Below are positions 1-6,321 of a stretch of DNA of 6,488 nucleotides, one piece after another. Position numbers and translations under genes: made by a program. A model generated the notes under the pieces. That model did not search any database. It had not been told where the DNA came from and saw only the letters and a list, made by a program, of their open reading frames with translations. Location of the stretch: assembly GCA_025355395.1 (NCBI GenBank), contig JANXZT010000070.1, positions 1 to 6,488 on the forward strand. Direction: 5' to 3'. Source of the DNA: Betaproteobacteria bacterium (GTDB lineage: Bacteria > Pseudomonadota > Gammaproteobacteria > Burkholderiales > Casimicrobiaceae). The first letter of the stretch is position 1; every line of letters starts with the position of its first letter.

Positions 1-698
1 GAAAGCTCCCAATCGAACACTGCAATCACCCGCGGCTCCGTGGGGTGAATCATCAGATTGTCGAGCCGGAAATCGCCGTGCACGATCGCGCTGTCGTCGC
101 CGCCGGGAATGTTCCGCGGCAGCCACCCCATGAGCCGATCCATGGATTCCATGCGCTCCGTCTCCGAAGCTCGATATTGCTTGCTCCAGCGGCCGATCTG
201 GCGCTCGAAATAATTACCGGGCCTGCCGTAGTCCTGCAATCCAAGCGCCACGTGATCGACGTTATGCAGCTTGGCCATAACGCCATTGATGTCGTCCCAC
301 AGCGCAGTACGCTCGTCCCGAGGCAACTCAGGTAATGCGGGATCCCAGAACAAACGGCCCTCGATGTAGGCCATCACGAAAAACGGCGTGCCGATCACCT
401 GTGGGTCGTCGCAATAACAGAAGGTGCGCGGGACCGGCACGTCGGAACGCCCGAGAGCGGTGATAACGCGATACTCGCGATCGACCGCATGTGCCGACGG
501 CAAAAGCACGCCTTGCGGCTGCTTGCGCAGGACATAATTCTGGTCACCGAGGCGCAGGCGGAAGGTCGGATTGGATTGCCCCCCACTCAGGGGTTCGATG
601 GAGAGCGGTCCGCTCGTCCCGGGCAAATGCGTGCGAAGGTAGTCGTGCAGGGCCCGTTCATCGAACGGTCGCGCGCCCCGTGCGCCTGGCTCACTCAC
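1..698 (-). CDS. APH-fold phosphotransferase, ACAD10/11- and LvaA-like (3' end cut by window edge)
   Basis: This is a small-molecule kinase of the aminoglycoside phosphotransferase/choline kinase superfamily, in the branch that accompanies acyl-CoA dehydrogenases. Known relatives (kinase domains of ACAD10/11, and LvaA of P. putida) phosphorylate 4-hydroxyacyl-CoA; a role here on a hydroxyacyl-CoA is inference. About 232 residues are visible. A glycine-rich loop SGGQSNPTF is at residues 38-46, the ATP-binding lysine is probably K59 in VLRKQP, and the partner glutamate is probably E75 in DREY. The catalytic loop HGDFRLDN is at 207-214 (D209, N214) and the metal-binding Asp is D229 in FDWE, just before the edge. 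Family members have about 340-360 residues, so roughly a third is missing. The frame has a stop at 716-714 and the only start between that stop and the conserved N-terminus is GTG at 698 (VSEPGARG). No strong ribosome binding site precedes it. It starts 10 nt after the dehydrogenase stop, which suggests translational coupling. Confidence 0.9.
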   Translation of the reverse strand, partial: MSEPGARGARPFDERALHDYLRTHLPGTSGPLSIEPLSGGQSNPTFRLRLGDQNYVLRKQPQGVLLPSAHAVDREYRVITALGRSDVPVPRTFCYCDDPQVIGTPFFVMAYIEGRLFWDPALPELPRDERTALWDDINGVMAKLHNVDHVALGLQDYGRPGNYFERQIGRWSKQYRASETERMESMDRLMGWLPRNIPGGDDSAIVHGDFRLDNLMIHPTEPRVIAVFDWEL

Positions 699-709
699 TT
701 CATCACCAT
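695..709 (-). other. Four-codon minigene (MVMK-stop) linking the SDR stop to the kinase GTG start
   Basis: Reading leftwards, the SDR stop TGA (711-709) shares its last base with an ATG (709-707). This opens ATG GTG ATG AAG TGA, whose stop (697-695) overlaps the kinase start GTG (698-696) as GTGA. The kinase lacks a clear Shine-Dalgarno sequence, so ribosomes could re-initiate stepwise across this junction. The arrangement is directly visible; that it is translated is inference, and it could be chance. Confidence 0.3.
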
Positions 710-1482
710 CACTTCACCAGATAACCGCCATCGACCGGCAGGCATACACCTGTCGTATAACTCGCCGCAGGTGACACGAAATACAGCACCGCGCCTGCCA
801 ACTCGGAGGGTTGGGCGACACGTTGCAGCGGCACGTGATCGAGATACTGCCCCAGCAACGCCTCGTCCTGGACCAACGCCGACGCAAACTTCGTTTCGGT
901 AATTCCTGGCAATACCGCGTTCACGCGAACGCCCATTGCGGCGCACTCCGAAGCAAACACCTTCGTCATGGCAATGACAGCGGCCTTGGTAATGGAATAA
1001 ATGCCCTGGTTCGGGCCGGGGACGACGCCGCTGATGGAAGCGATGTTGACCACGGCGCCGCCACCGTTCTTTTGCATGAGCTTCGCGGCTTGAGTCGTCG
1101 TGAAGAAGTAGCCCCGGATATTCACGTCCACCGTCTTCTGAAACGCGCCGAGATCGGTATCGATAACGTGGCCGAAATAGGGATTCGTGGCTGCATTGTT
1201 CACCAGGATGTCGAGGCGGCCGTGCTTCGCTTCGATCGCCTGCATCAGTGCCGTGATCTGCGCCGGCTCGCCGATGTGACAGGCCATAGCCTCGCTCCGC
1301 CCACCCGCTTCCCCTATGTCACGAACAACGCGGTCGCAAGCGTCGGCCTTGCGGCTGCTGACGATGACATGCGCGCCATGGGCGGCGAGTGTCCTCGCAA
1401 TGGCCTCGCCAATGCCGCGGCTCGCACCCGTGACCAAGGCCACCTTTTGCTGCAGATCGAACAACGGATCTTGCGGGCTCAT
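709..1482 (-). CDS. Short-chain dehydrogenase/reductase, DHRS4-like classical SDR
   Basis: A cytoplasmic NAD(P)-dependent oxidoreductase of 257 residues, the normal length for a classical SDR. The Rossmann dinucleotide motif TGASRGIG is at residues 18-25 and NNAA at 95-98. The catalytic tetrad is N121 (DVNIRG), S149, Y162 and K166 (YSITK), with the expected 13-residue Ser-Tyr spacing. SSRK after beta-strand 2 (42-45) puts an arginine at R44, favouring NADP(H). The NNAATNPYFG stretch and SSRK resemble the DHRS4 group of carbonyl/retinal reductases. The C-terminus ends in the usual DGG (PVDGGYLVK). A TTG at 1497 is in frame, but ATG at 1482 is preferred because AAGGTGAT lies immediately before it and the homology begins a few residues later. 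Its substrate is not readable from sequence; in this operon a hydroxyacyl-/ketoacyl-CoA is plausible. It lies 25 nt after the binding-protein gene and 10 nt before the kinase gene. A FabG-like beta-ketoacyl reductase is the main alternative. Confidence 0.93.
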   Translation of the reverse strand: MSPQDPLFDLQQKVALVTGASRGIGEAIARTLAAHGAHVIVSSRKADACDRVVRDIGEAGGRSEAMACHIGEPAQITALMQAIEAKHGRLDILVNNAATNPYFGHVIDTDLGAFQKTVDVNIRGYFFTTTQAAKLMQKNGGGAVVNIASISGVVPGPNQGIYSITKAAVIAMTKVFASECAAMGVRVNAVLPGITETKFASALVQDEALLGQYLDHVPLQRVAQPSELAGAVLYFVSPAASYTTGVCLPVDGGYLVK

Positions 1483-1490
1483 ATCACCTT
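1483..1490 (-). promoter_or_regulatory. Ribosome binding site of the SDR gene
   Basis: AAGGTGAT directly precedes ATG 1482. Its GGTGAT part is complementary to the 16S rRNA tail. It supports ATG 1482 over the in-frame TTG at 1497, although the spacing is short. Confidence 0.6.
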
Positions 1491-1507
1491 CACACAAGAG
1501 ATGTTAC

Positions 1508-2479
1508 TCACTCCGGCGTAATCCCCGCGTCTTTCACTTTCTGACCCCAGATTTCGAGCTGGCGCTTGACGAGTGCTGCGAAGTCTGTGGGGTTCGACGG
1601 CGTCGGCTCGGCGCCCATGTTGAGCAGTTTGTCGCGCACGTCGGGTCGATTGAGCGTCTTTTGCAAAGCGTTACTCAGCTTGTCGACGACGTCCTTCGGC
1701 AGGCCCGCCGGGCCGAAGAGGCCCGTCCACGCTGCGAGGTCGAAATTCTTGAGTCCCAATGATTCCTCGATGGTGGGCAACTCCGGCGCGAGCGAGGTTC
1801 GTTTGCCCGTAGTCACGGCAATCGCGCGCAGCTTGCCGGCTTTGATCTGTCCTTGGCTCGACGCCAAATCGATAACGATGAAAGCGGCGAGCCCGCTTAT
1901 CACGTCGGTCATCGCCGGTGGGCTGCTCTTGTAGGGCACGCCGACAGCCTCGAGTTTCATAAGCTTGTTGAGCGCTTCTGCCGGAATCTGCACCGCCGCC
2001 GTGCCATAGGCGTAGTTGACCTTGCCCTTGTTGGCGTGCGCCCAATTCACCAGATCCTGCGGCGTCTTGATGGGCAGCTTCGGATCGACCGCGAGCACGA
2101 AGGGGAAGTACGCGATGCCCCCGATAGGCGTGAAATCGGCGATCGGATCGTAAGGCAGCGTCTTGAAGACATGCGGATTCACCGAATGCGACGAATTCGA
2201 CGTGATAAACAACGTATAGCCGTCGGGCGTCGAATTCTTGACTGCGGTAGCCGCGATCTGCGCCGAAGCACCCGGACGGTTATCGACAATGAACGGTTGG
2301 TTGAAAATCTTTCGCAGCTCTTCGGCGAGGAACCGCGCAACGATGTCCGTGCCGCTCCCCGGACCGAAACCGATGATGATCTTGACGGGCCGGGCCGGAT
2401 AGTTGTCCTGCGCCTGCACCGGTAGGGCCGCTATTACGAGCGCAACTACCCAGGCGGCTATTCCAATGATCCTTCGCAT
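1508..2479 (-). CDS. Bug/TctC-family periplasmic solute-binding protein
   Basis: An extracytoplasmic carboxylate-binding protein of the tripartite tricarboxylate transporter (TTT) type, 323 residues, typical for the family. The N-terminus is a Sec signal peptide: MRR, a hydrophobic core at about residues 4-19, and a cleavage site VQA|QD after residue 23. The mature protein starts with the family signature YPARPVKI, and the first binding loop GFGPGSGTDIVAR is at 37-49. Further family blocks are SSHSVNPHVF followed by LPYDP, the loop VPYKSSPPAMTDV, and the C-terminal GPAGLPKDVVDKL. In most Bug proteins the VPYK loop continues with glycines; here it reads SS. No TctA or TctB membrane subunits are in the window, so this is an orphan receptor like most Bug proteins. 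It probably binds the acid, or a precursor, degraded by the surrounding enzymes; this is inference. ATG 2479 is chosen because GGAGGAG lies 6 nt upstream; in-frame extension to 2596 would put residues before the signal peptide. A 145-nt gap precedes it. Confidence 0.94.
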   Translation of the reverse strand: MRRIIGIAAWVVALVIAALPVQAQDNYPARPVKIIIGFGPGSGTDIVARFLAEELRKIFNQPFIVDNRPGASAQIAATAVKNSTPDGYTLFITSNSSHSVNPHVFKTLPYDPIADFTPIGGIAYFPFVLAVDPKLPIKTPQDLVNWAHANKGKVNYAYGTAAVQIPAEALNKLMKLEAVGVPYKSSPPAMTDVISGLAAFIVIDLASSQGQIKAGKLRAIAVTTGKRTSLAPELPTIEESLGLKNFDLAAWTGLFGPAGLPKDVVDKLSNALQKTLNRPDVRDKLLNMGAEPTPSNPTDFAALVKRQLEIWGQKVKDAGITPE

Positions 2480-2624
2480 TGCTTTCTCCTCCATGAATTC
2501 AGGGTGTGCAGTCAGTTCGACGCGGTGCTCGCGCCGAGGGCGCACAGCGGACCGGCGGTAACCCTGCATAGCCGGGCGTCCAATCCGGGTCCGCAATGCC
2601 CACGATCGCAGTTCGCGTGAACAG
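2480..2624 (-). other. 145-nt intergenic gap before the binding-protein gene
   Basis: This is the only long gap inside the gene cluster. It holds two weak hairpins: GCGCC/GGCGC with a 3-nt loop (2531-2543) and GTTC/GAAC with a 4-nt loop (2611-2622), just after the CoA-transferase stop. Neither is followed by a T-run on the coding strand, so neither is a convincing terminator. I see no good sigma-70 promoter; TTGGAC is present but without a matching -10 box. A separate promoter or mRNA processing site for the binding protein is possible. Confidence 0.4.
2486..2492 (-). promoter_or_regulatory. Ribosome binding site of the Bug/TctC gene
   Basis: GGAGGAG lies 6 nt before ATG 2479 and is the strongest Shine-Dalgarno sequence in the window. 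It decides the start codon against the in-frame ATG at 2494, which lies just upstream of it, and matches high expression usual for periplasmic binding proteins. Confidence 0.85.
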
Positions 2625-3836
2625 TCATTTTATAATCGCCGCGCCGCGCAAACGGGCGAGCTCCTGCGCGTCGATGCCGAGCTTGCCCAGCACCGCATCG
2701 GTATCCTGGCCGACGAGCGGGGGTGGTCCCGCCGGCCCGACGGTGGCGGCGCCAAAGTCGACCGGTGTCGCGACACCGGGAATGCGCGGTGCATCCGGGC
2801 TTCTGTCCGTCGGCACCTCGACAAATGCGCCGGCGGCCCGCGCTTGCGGGTCCTCCATGAGATCGTCCACGGAATTGACGGAAGCCCACCAGACGTCGTG
2901 CTGCACGAAGATCTTGCTCCATTCGTCGCGCGTATGGGTGGCAAAGATTTGGTCGAGTGTGTTCACCAGGGCTTCCGCATTGCGGCGGCGATCGCGAGGG
3001 GTCGCGAAGCGCTCGTCATTGAGAAGCTCCTGGACACCCAGCGCAGCCACGATCCCGGGCCAATGACGCTCGGCTTCGGCGCCGATCAGCCAAAACCATT
3101 TGCCGTCACCCGCGCAGTAGGAATTCATCAGCGGGTTTTGCAGGCGCGTGCGCGAGGGGGTTGGCGCAATGCGCCCGAGTCCGATGCGGGTGGCGACGTC
3201 CATGCCGATGCTGTAAATGCCGGTACGCAGCAGGGACGTTGAGACGAGCTGACCGCGACCCGTGCGCTCGCGGGACAGAAGCGCGCCGAGGATGCCGGCA
3301 ACAGTGGTGATGGCAGTCACATTGTCCCCCATGCCACCGGGCCAGGGCGGCGGCGCCGTTCCAGGTGCGGTCGCGCGATCCGCTACGCCAGCGCGGGCAG
3401 CGAAGGCCGCCACGTCGAACCCCGGCGCGTCCTTGTCCGGACCTTCGAGACCATAGCCGGTCAGGCTTGCGTAGACAAGCTTCGGATGCGCTGCGAGCAA
3501 GCGCGCATGATCGAGCCCGGCACGCAGCAGGAACTGCGGACGCATGTTCGTCAAGAAAACGTCGGCCGTTGCGATGATGCGCTGCGCCAGGGCGTTGCCC
3601 TCCGGCTGGTTGATGTCGAGCGCGACGCTGCGCTTGCCGCGGTTGTAGAGATCGAAGGGCGGACAGTGCTCTTGTTTCGAGCCCGAGAGCGCGCCGAAGA
3701 GCTTGCGCATCGGGTCGCCGGACAACATCTCGATCTTGATGACCTCGGCGCCCCAATCGGCAAGGATGCCGCCCGCTGCGGGTCCAGCGACCCACAGTCC
3801 CATCTCCACAACGCGAATGCCGGGAAGCAAGCTCAT
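2625..3836 (-). CDS. Class III CoA-transferase, CaiB/BaiF family
   Basis: A cytoplasmic family III CoA-transferase, 403 residues, the usual length of about 400. These enzymes move CoA between carboxylic acids through an aspartyl-CoA mixed anhydride. The N-terminal fold signature LPGIRVVEMG, then VAGPAAGGILADWGAEVIKIE, runs from about residue 5 to 36. DLYNRGKRSVALDIN follows at about 62-76. The catalytic aspartate is D171 in GGMGDNVT, which lines up with D169 of formyl-CoA transferase and CaiB. It is followed by the family block LLSRERTGRGQ. The C-terminal GVATPVDFG and PLVGQDTDAVL are standard. An alternative start is GTG at 3845; ATG 3836 is preferred because it gives the usual short lead of five residues before GIRV, but neither start has a good ribosome binding site. 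It lies 15 nt after the hydratase gene, suggesting coupled translation. Donor and acceptor cannot be named. The family also contains racemases such as alpha-methylacyl-CoA racemase, but the GDN motif and the length favour a transferase. Confidence 0.93.
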   Translation of the reverse strand: MSLLPGIRVVEMGLWVAGPAAGGILADWGAEVIKIEMLSGDPMRKLFGALSGSKQEHCPPFDLYNRGKRSVALDINQPEGNALAQRIIATADVFLTNMRPQFLLRAGLDHARLLAAHPKLVYASLTGYGLEGPDKDAPGFDVAAFAARAGVADRATAPGTAPPPWPGGMGDNVTAITTVAGILGALLSRERTGRGQLVSTSLLRTGIYSIGMDVATRIGLGRIAPTPSRTRLQNPLMNSYCAGDGKWFWLIGAEAERHWPGIVAALGVQELLNDERFATPRDRRRNAEALVNTLDQIFATHTRDEWSKIFVQHDVWWASVNSVDDLMEDPQARAAGAFVEVPTDRSPDAPRIPGVATPVDFGAATVGPAGPPPLVGQDTDAVLGKLGIDAQELARLRGAAIIK

Positions 3837-3851
3837 CGAGGTCACGTTCGG

Positions 3852-4658
3852 TCAACGACCCATGAACACCGGCGGACGTTTTTCCATGAAGGCGCGCGGC
3901 CCCTCTTTGGCGTCCTCGGTCGCGGCATTCTCCTTGGTGCACTGCGCTTCGATGGCGAACGCTTCATCGAGCGGCAGTCCACTCGACCGAGCTATCGCCT
4001 CCTTCGTTTTCGCCAAGGCCACCGGCGCACCGAGGCTGATGCGACGCGCGAAATCCTCCGCCGTGCTCATCACCTCACCCGGCGCCACCACGCGGTTAAC
4101 CAGACCGATGGACAACGCGTGTTGCGCCGTGATTGGCTCGCCCACGAGCAACAACTCCATGGCGTGTGCCCATGGCACCTGTCGGGTGAGACGCGCAAGC
4201 GAGCCTCCGCCCGCGATCAGACCGCGGCGCACTTCGGTCAGCGCGATCGTGGCTTCGCTCGACATGATGCGAACGTCGGTGCTGAGCAGGATCTCGGCGC
4301 CGCCCGCAAGCGCATGACCGTTGATCGCCGCGACCACCGGTTTGTAGAACGTGGAGTTGCGAAGTAACGCCACCCCGAGCTGCTTGCGATCCGCGGCGAA
4401 GCGCTCTTCCCACTCACCCTGCGGCGCGCGCGTGCGCATCATCAGCGGAATCAGCGTGCCGAGGTCGCCACCGGCGGAGAACGCCTGGTCTCCCGCGCCC
4501 GTGAGCAACACGACGCGTACACTCGAATCGGCGGCCACGTCGCGCCAGACTTCGACCAGGCGCACGATCATCTCGGGAGAAAAAGCGTTGCGCTTCTCCG
4601 GCCGATTCAACGTCACATAGGCGATGCCGTCTCGCTTTTCAAACAGCAGATGCGACAT
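3852..4658 (-). CDS. Enoyl-CoA hydratase/isomerase (crotonase family)
   Basis: A crotonase-fold enzyme of 268 residues that most likely adds water across an enoyl-CoA double bond. The N-terminal LNRPEKRNAFS (18-27) is the CoA-binding entry motif. The oxyanion-hole segments are FSAGGD (60-65) and NGHALAGGAE (113-122). Both catalytic glutamates of true hydratases are present: E122, aligned with E144 of rat mitochondrial hydratase, and E142 in LTEVRRG, aligned with E164, with the same 20-residue spacing. This argues for hydratase activity rather than a pure isomerase or a dead paralogue. The C-terminal GPRAFMEKRPPVF block is the usual family ending, matching the FMEKR-P-F-GR pattern of CaiD- and EchA-like proteins. 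The start is ATG 4658, with AGGAG 5 nt upstream; an in-frame extension to 4709 would overlap the preceding gene and is not conserved-looking. It follows the synthetase by 37 nt and precedes the CoA-transferase by 15 nt, so the three probably share one transcript. Confidence 0.94.
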   Translation of the reverse strand: MSHLLFEKRDGIAYVTLNRPEKRNAFSPEMIVRLVEVWRDVAADSSVRVVLLTGAGDQAFSAGGDLGTLIPLMMRTRAPQGEWEERFAADRKQLGVALLRNSTFYKPVVAAINGHALAGGAEILLSTDVRIMSSEATIALTEVRRGLIAGGGSLARLTRQVPWAHAMELLLVGEPITAQHALSIGLVNRVVAPGEVMSTAEDFARRISLGAPVALAKTKEAIARSSGLPLDEAFAIEAQCTKENAATEDAKEGPRAFMEKRPPVFMGR

Positions 4659-4663
4659 GGACG

Positions 4664-4668
4664 CTCCT
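4664..4668 (-). promoter_or_regulatory. Ribosome binding site of the enoyl-CoA hydratase gene
   Basis: AGGAG lies 5 nt before ATG 4658 in the 37-nt gap after the synthetase stop. It supports ATG 4658 over the in-frame ATG at 4709 that would overlap the synthetase gene. Confidence 0.75.
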
Positions 4669-4695
4669 GACTCTGTAGTCCGATTCACGCCAGTA

Positions 4696-6321
4696 TCAGT
4701 GGCGCGCATTCGCCGCGACCCACGCTTCGATCCGCCTCTTGACCTCGGCGTAGTCGGCCTTGCCTGTTGGACTGCGTAGTACGGATTCGACGATCATCAC
4801 CTCGCGTGGTGCCTTGTGGCGCGCGAGGCGCGCGCGTACATGTTCCGTGACTGCGTCAGGTTCAAGTATATGGCCCGGAATCGGCTCCACCGCGGCCGCC
4901 ACGATCTGGCCGAACCGCTCGTCGGGAACGCCCACCACCACCGCGTCGCGCACGTCGGGATGCGTCTTGATGGCTTCCTCGACTTCTTCGGGGAAAACCT
5001 TTTCGCCACCGGTATTGATGCTAACCGAGCCGCGACCCAGTAGCGTGATGGTCCCGTCCGCTTCGACGGTGGCGTAATCCCCCGGGACTGCACAGCGCAC
5101 GCCGTCGATGATGGGAAAGGTCGCCGCCGTCTTTTCGGGATCCTTGTAGTACCCGAGCGGCACCCGACCGCGCACTGCGACACGCCCGATGCGGCCGCTC
5201 CCCGCCTCGATCGGTTGGCCCGCATCGTCGATCACAAACGCATTCTGGCCGAGCTTGAAACGTGCGCCCTTGCTGGTGGCCTTGCTGGAGGTAATCGAGC
5301 GACCCATGCCGCTTGCTTCACTGCTGTTCAGGAAGTCGATCAGCAGCGCGTTCGGCGCATGTTTGAGCAGACGCTGCCGAACGCCGCCGCTCCACATCAT
5401 GCCCGAGGAAGAAACGACCTTCAGGGTCGACAGATCCCAACGATCCGGATGCTGGTCGAGCGCGTCGACCATTGGCCGGCAGAAGGCATCGCCCACGATG
5501 CACATGTCCGTGACTCCTGCCGATGCCGTTGTATCGAGCAGTTCCATGACATCGAACTGGCGGCTCACAAGGGTCACGATCGTTCCACCACGATTGAGGA
5601 TCGTGCCCGCGAATGCATACCCGGTGCCGTGCATGAGCGGGGCGGCAGGCAACCCGACGGGCGTTGTGTGTGCTGCCTGAAGGCGCGAGCGGACGAACGC
5701 AAGATCCGCCGCCGGTGGATCATCGGAGGTGTTCGACGCCATGTAAAAATCGTGCTGGCGCCACATTACGCCTTTGGGCATTCCCGTCGTGCCGCCGGTA
5801 TAGATCAGCAGCAGATCAGCACCCGAGCGTCCCCATGGCGCGTGGACACGTTCGGTCGCCGATCCTGCCGCCTGCTCGTAGGGAGCCGCCCACGACGGGC
5901 ACGCCGTCGTACCGTCGTCGACATGAATCCACGCCCGGACCTTCGGGCACGCTGACCGGATCTCGGTGACGAGATTAGTGAAGGCGCCGTGGAAAACCAC
6001 CGCAGTCGCGTCGGCGTTCTCCCAAAGATAACGGAGCTCGTCGCGGCGATAGCGATAATTGGTGTTGACGGGAACCAATCCCACCTTCATCGCCGCGAAG
6101 GCGCATTCCAGATACTCCGACCCGTTGTAGAGGTAGAGGGCGATCTTGTCCTGACGTCGCAATCCAGCGAGTAGCAACATCGAGGCGATACCGTCGGCCC
6201 GCGAGTCGAATTGCCGCCAGGTGTAGCGGCGGTTGCCGTGAACCTGCGCGATCAGATCGGGCCCGGTGTCGGCCACCGTTTCCCACACATCGGCAAAGTT
6301 CCATTCGCGAGCGGGGGTCAT
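4696..6321 (-). CDS. Acyl-CoA synthetase (AMP-forming), FadD19/FadD3-like
   Basis: An ANL-superfamily ligase that activates a carboxylic acid to its acyl-CoA through an acyl-adenylate; 541 residues. The ATP-binding P-loop YTGGTTGMPKG is at residues 174-184, followed by VMWRQHD, which is typical of the FadD19 group of actinobacterial and proteobacterial synthetases. The A5-type motif NSSEASG is at 332-338. GYYKDPEKTA (390-399), GDYATVEADG (414-423) and the hinge LLGRGS (427-432) follow. SINTGGEKVFPEEVE is at 434-448 and the A10 catalytic lysine is K521 in SPTGKADY. All key residues are present, so it should be active. FadD19 and its relatives handle steroid side chains and branched acids, but specificity cannot be read here. 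ATG 6321 is chosen because FADVWETVAD then begins at the normal distance from the start; the frame is open upstream to the window edge and another ATG lies at 6393. No strong ribosome binding site precedes 6321. First complete gene of the operon. Confidence 0.93.
   Translation of the reverse strand: MTPAREWNFADVWETVADTGPDLIAQVHGNRRYTWRQFDSRADGIASMLLLAGLRRQDKIALYLYNGSEYLECAFAAMKVGLVPVNTNYRYRRDELRYLWENADATAVVFHGAFTNLVTEIRSACPKVRAWIHVDDGTTACPSWAAPYEQAAGSATERVHAPWGRSGADLLLIYTGGTTGMPKGVMWRQHDFYMASNTSDDPPAADLAFVRSRLQAAHTTPVGLPAAPLMHGTGYAFAGTILNRGGTIVTLVSRQFDVMELLDTTASAGVTDMCIVGDAFCRPMVDALDQHPDRWDLSTLKVVSSSGMMWSGGVRQRLLKHAPNALLIDFLNSSEASGMGRSITSSKATSKGARFKLGQNAFVIDDAGQPIEAGSGRIGRVAVRGRVPLGYYKDPEKTAATFPIIDGVRCAVPGDYATVEADGTITLLGRGSVSINTGGEKVFPEEVEEAIKTHPDVRDAVVVGVPDERFGQIVAAAVEPIPGHILEPDAVTEHVRARLARHKAPREVMIVESVLRSPTGKADYAEVKRRIEAWVAANARH

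Noticed and set aside
1..698. Aminoglycoside resistance kinase
   Set aside because: The superfamily fold is shared, but the HGDFRLDN form of the loop and the setting among acyl-CoA enzymes fit the ACAD10/11-LvaA branch, not drug resistance.
811..1521. A 236-codon plus-strand open frame opposite the SDR gene
   Set aside because: It is antisense to a complete SDR with an intact catalytic tetrad and its product shows no known motif.
2531..2543. GCGCC/GGCGC inverted repeat as an intrinsic terminator
   Set aside because: The stem is only 5 bp and there is no T-run on either side, so it is not a credible terminator.
2480..2596. N-terminal extension of the binding protein to an ATG at 2596
   Set aside because: It would place 39 arginine-rich residues ahead of a standard signal peptide and ignore the strong GGAGGAG site before ATG 2479.
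3486..4367. A 293-codon open frame on the plus strand across the hydratase and CoA-transferase genes
   Set aside because: It lies antisense to two genes with full catalytic motifs, crosses their junction, and its translation is arginine-rich without recognisable domains. Long antisense frames are expected in GC-rich coding DNA.
5215..5955. A 246-codon plus-strand open frame opposite the acyl-CoA synthetase
   Set aside because: Antisense shadow of a well-conserved synthetase; no domain and no convincing ribosome binding site.
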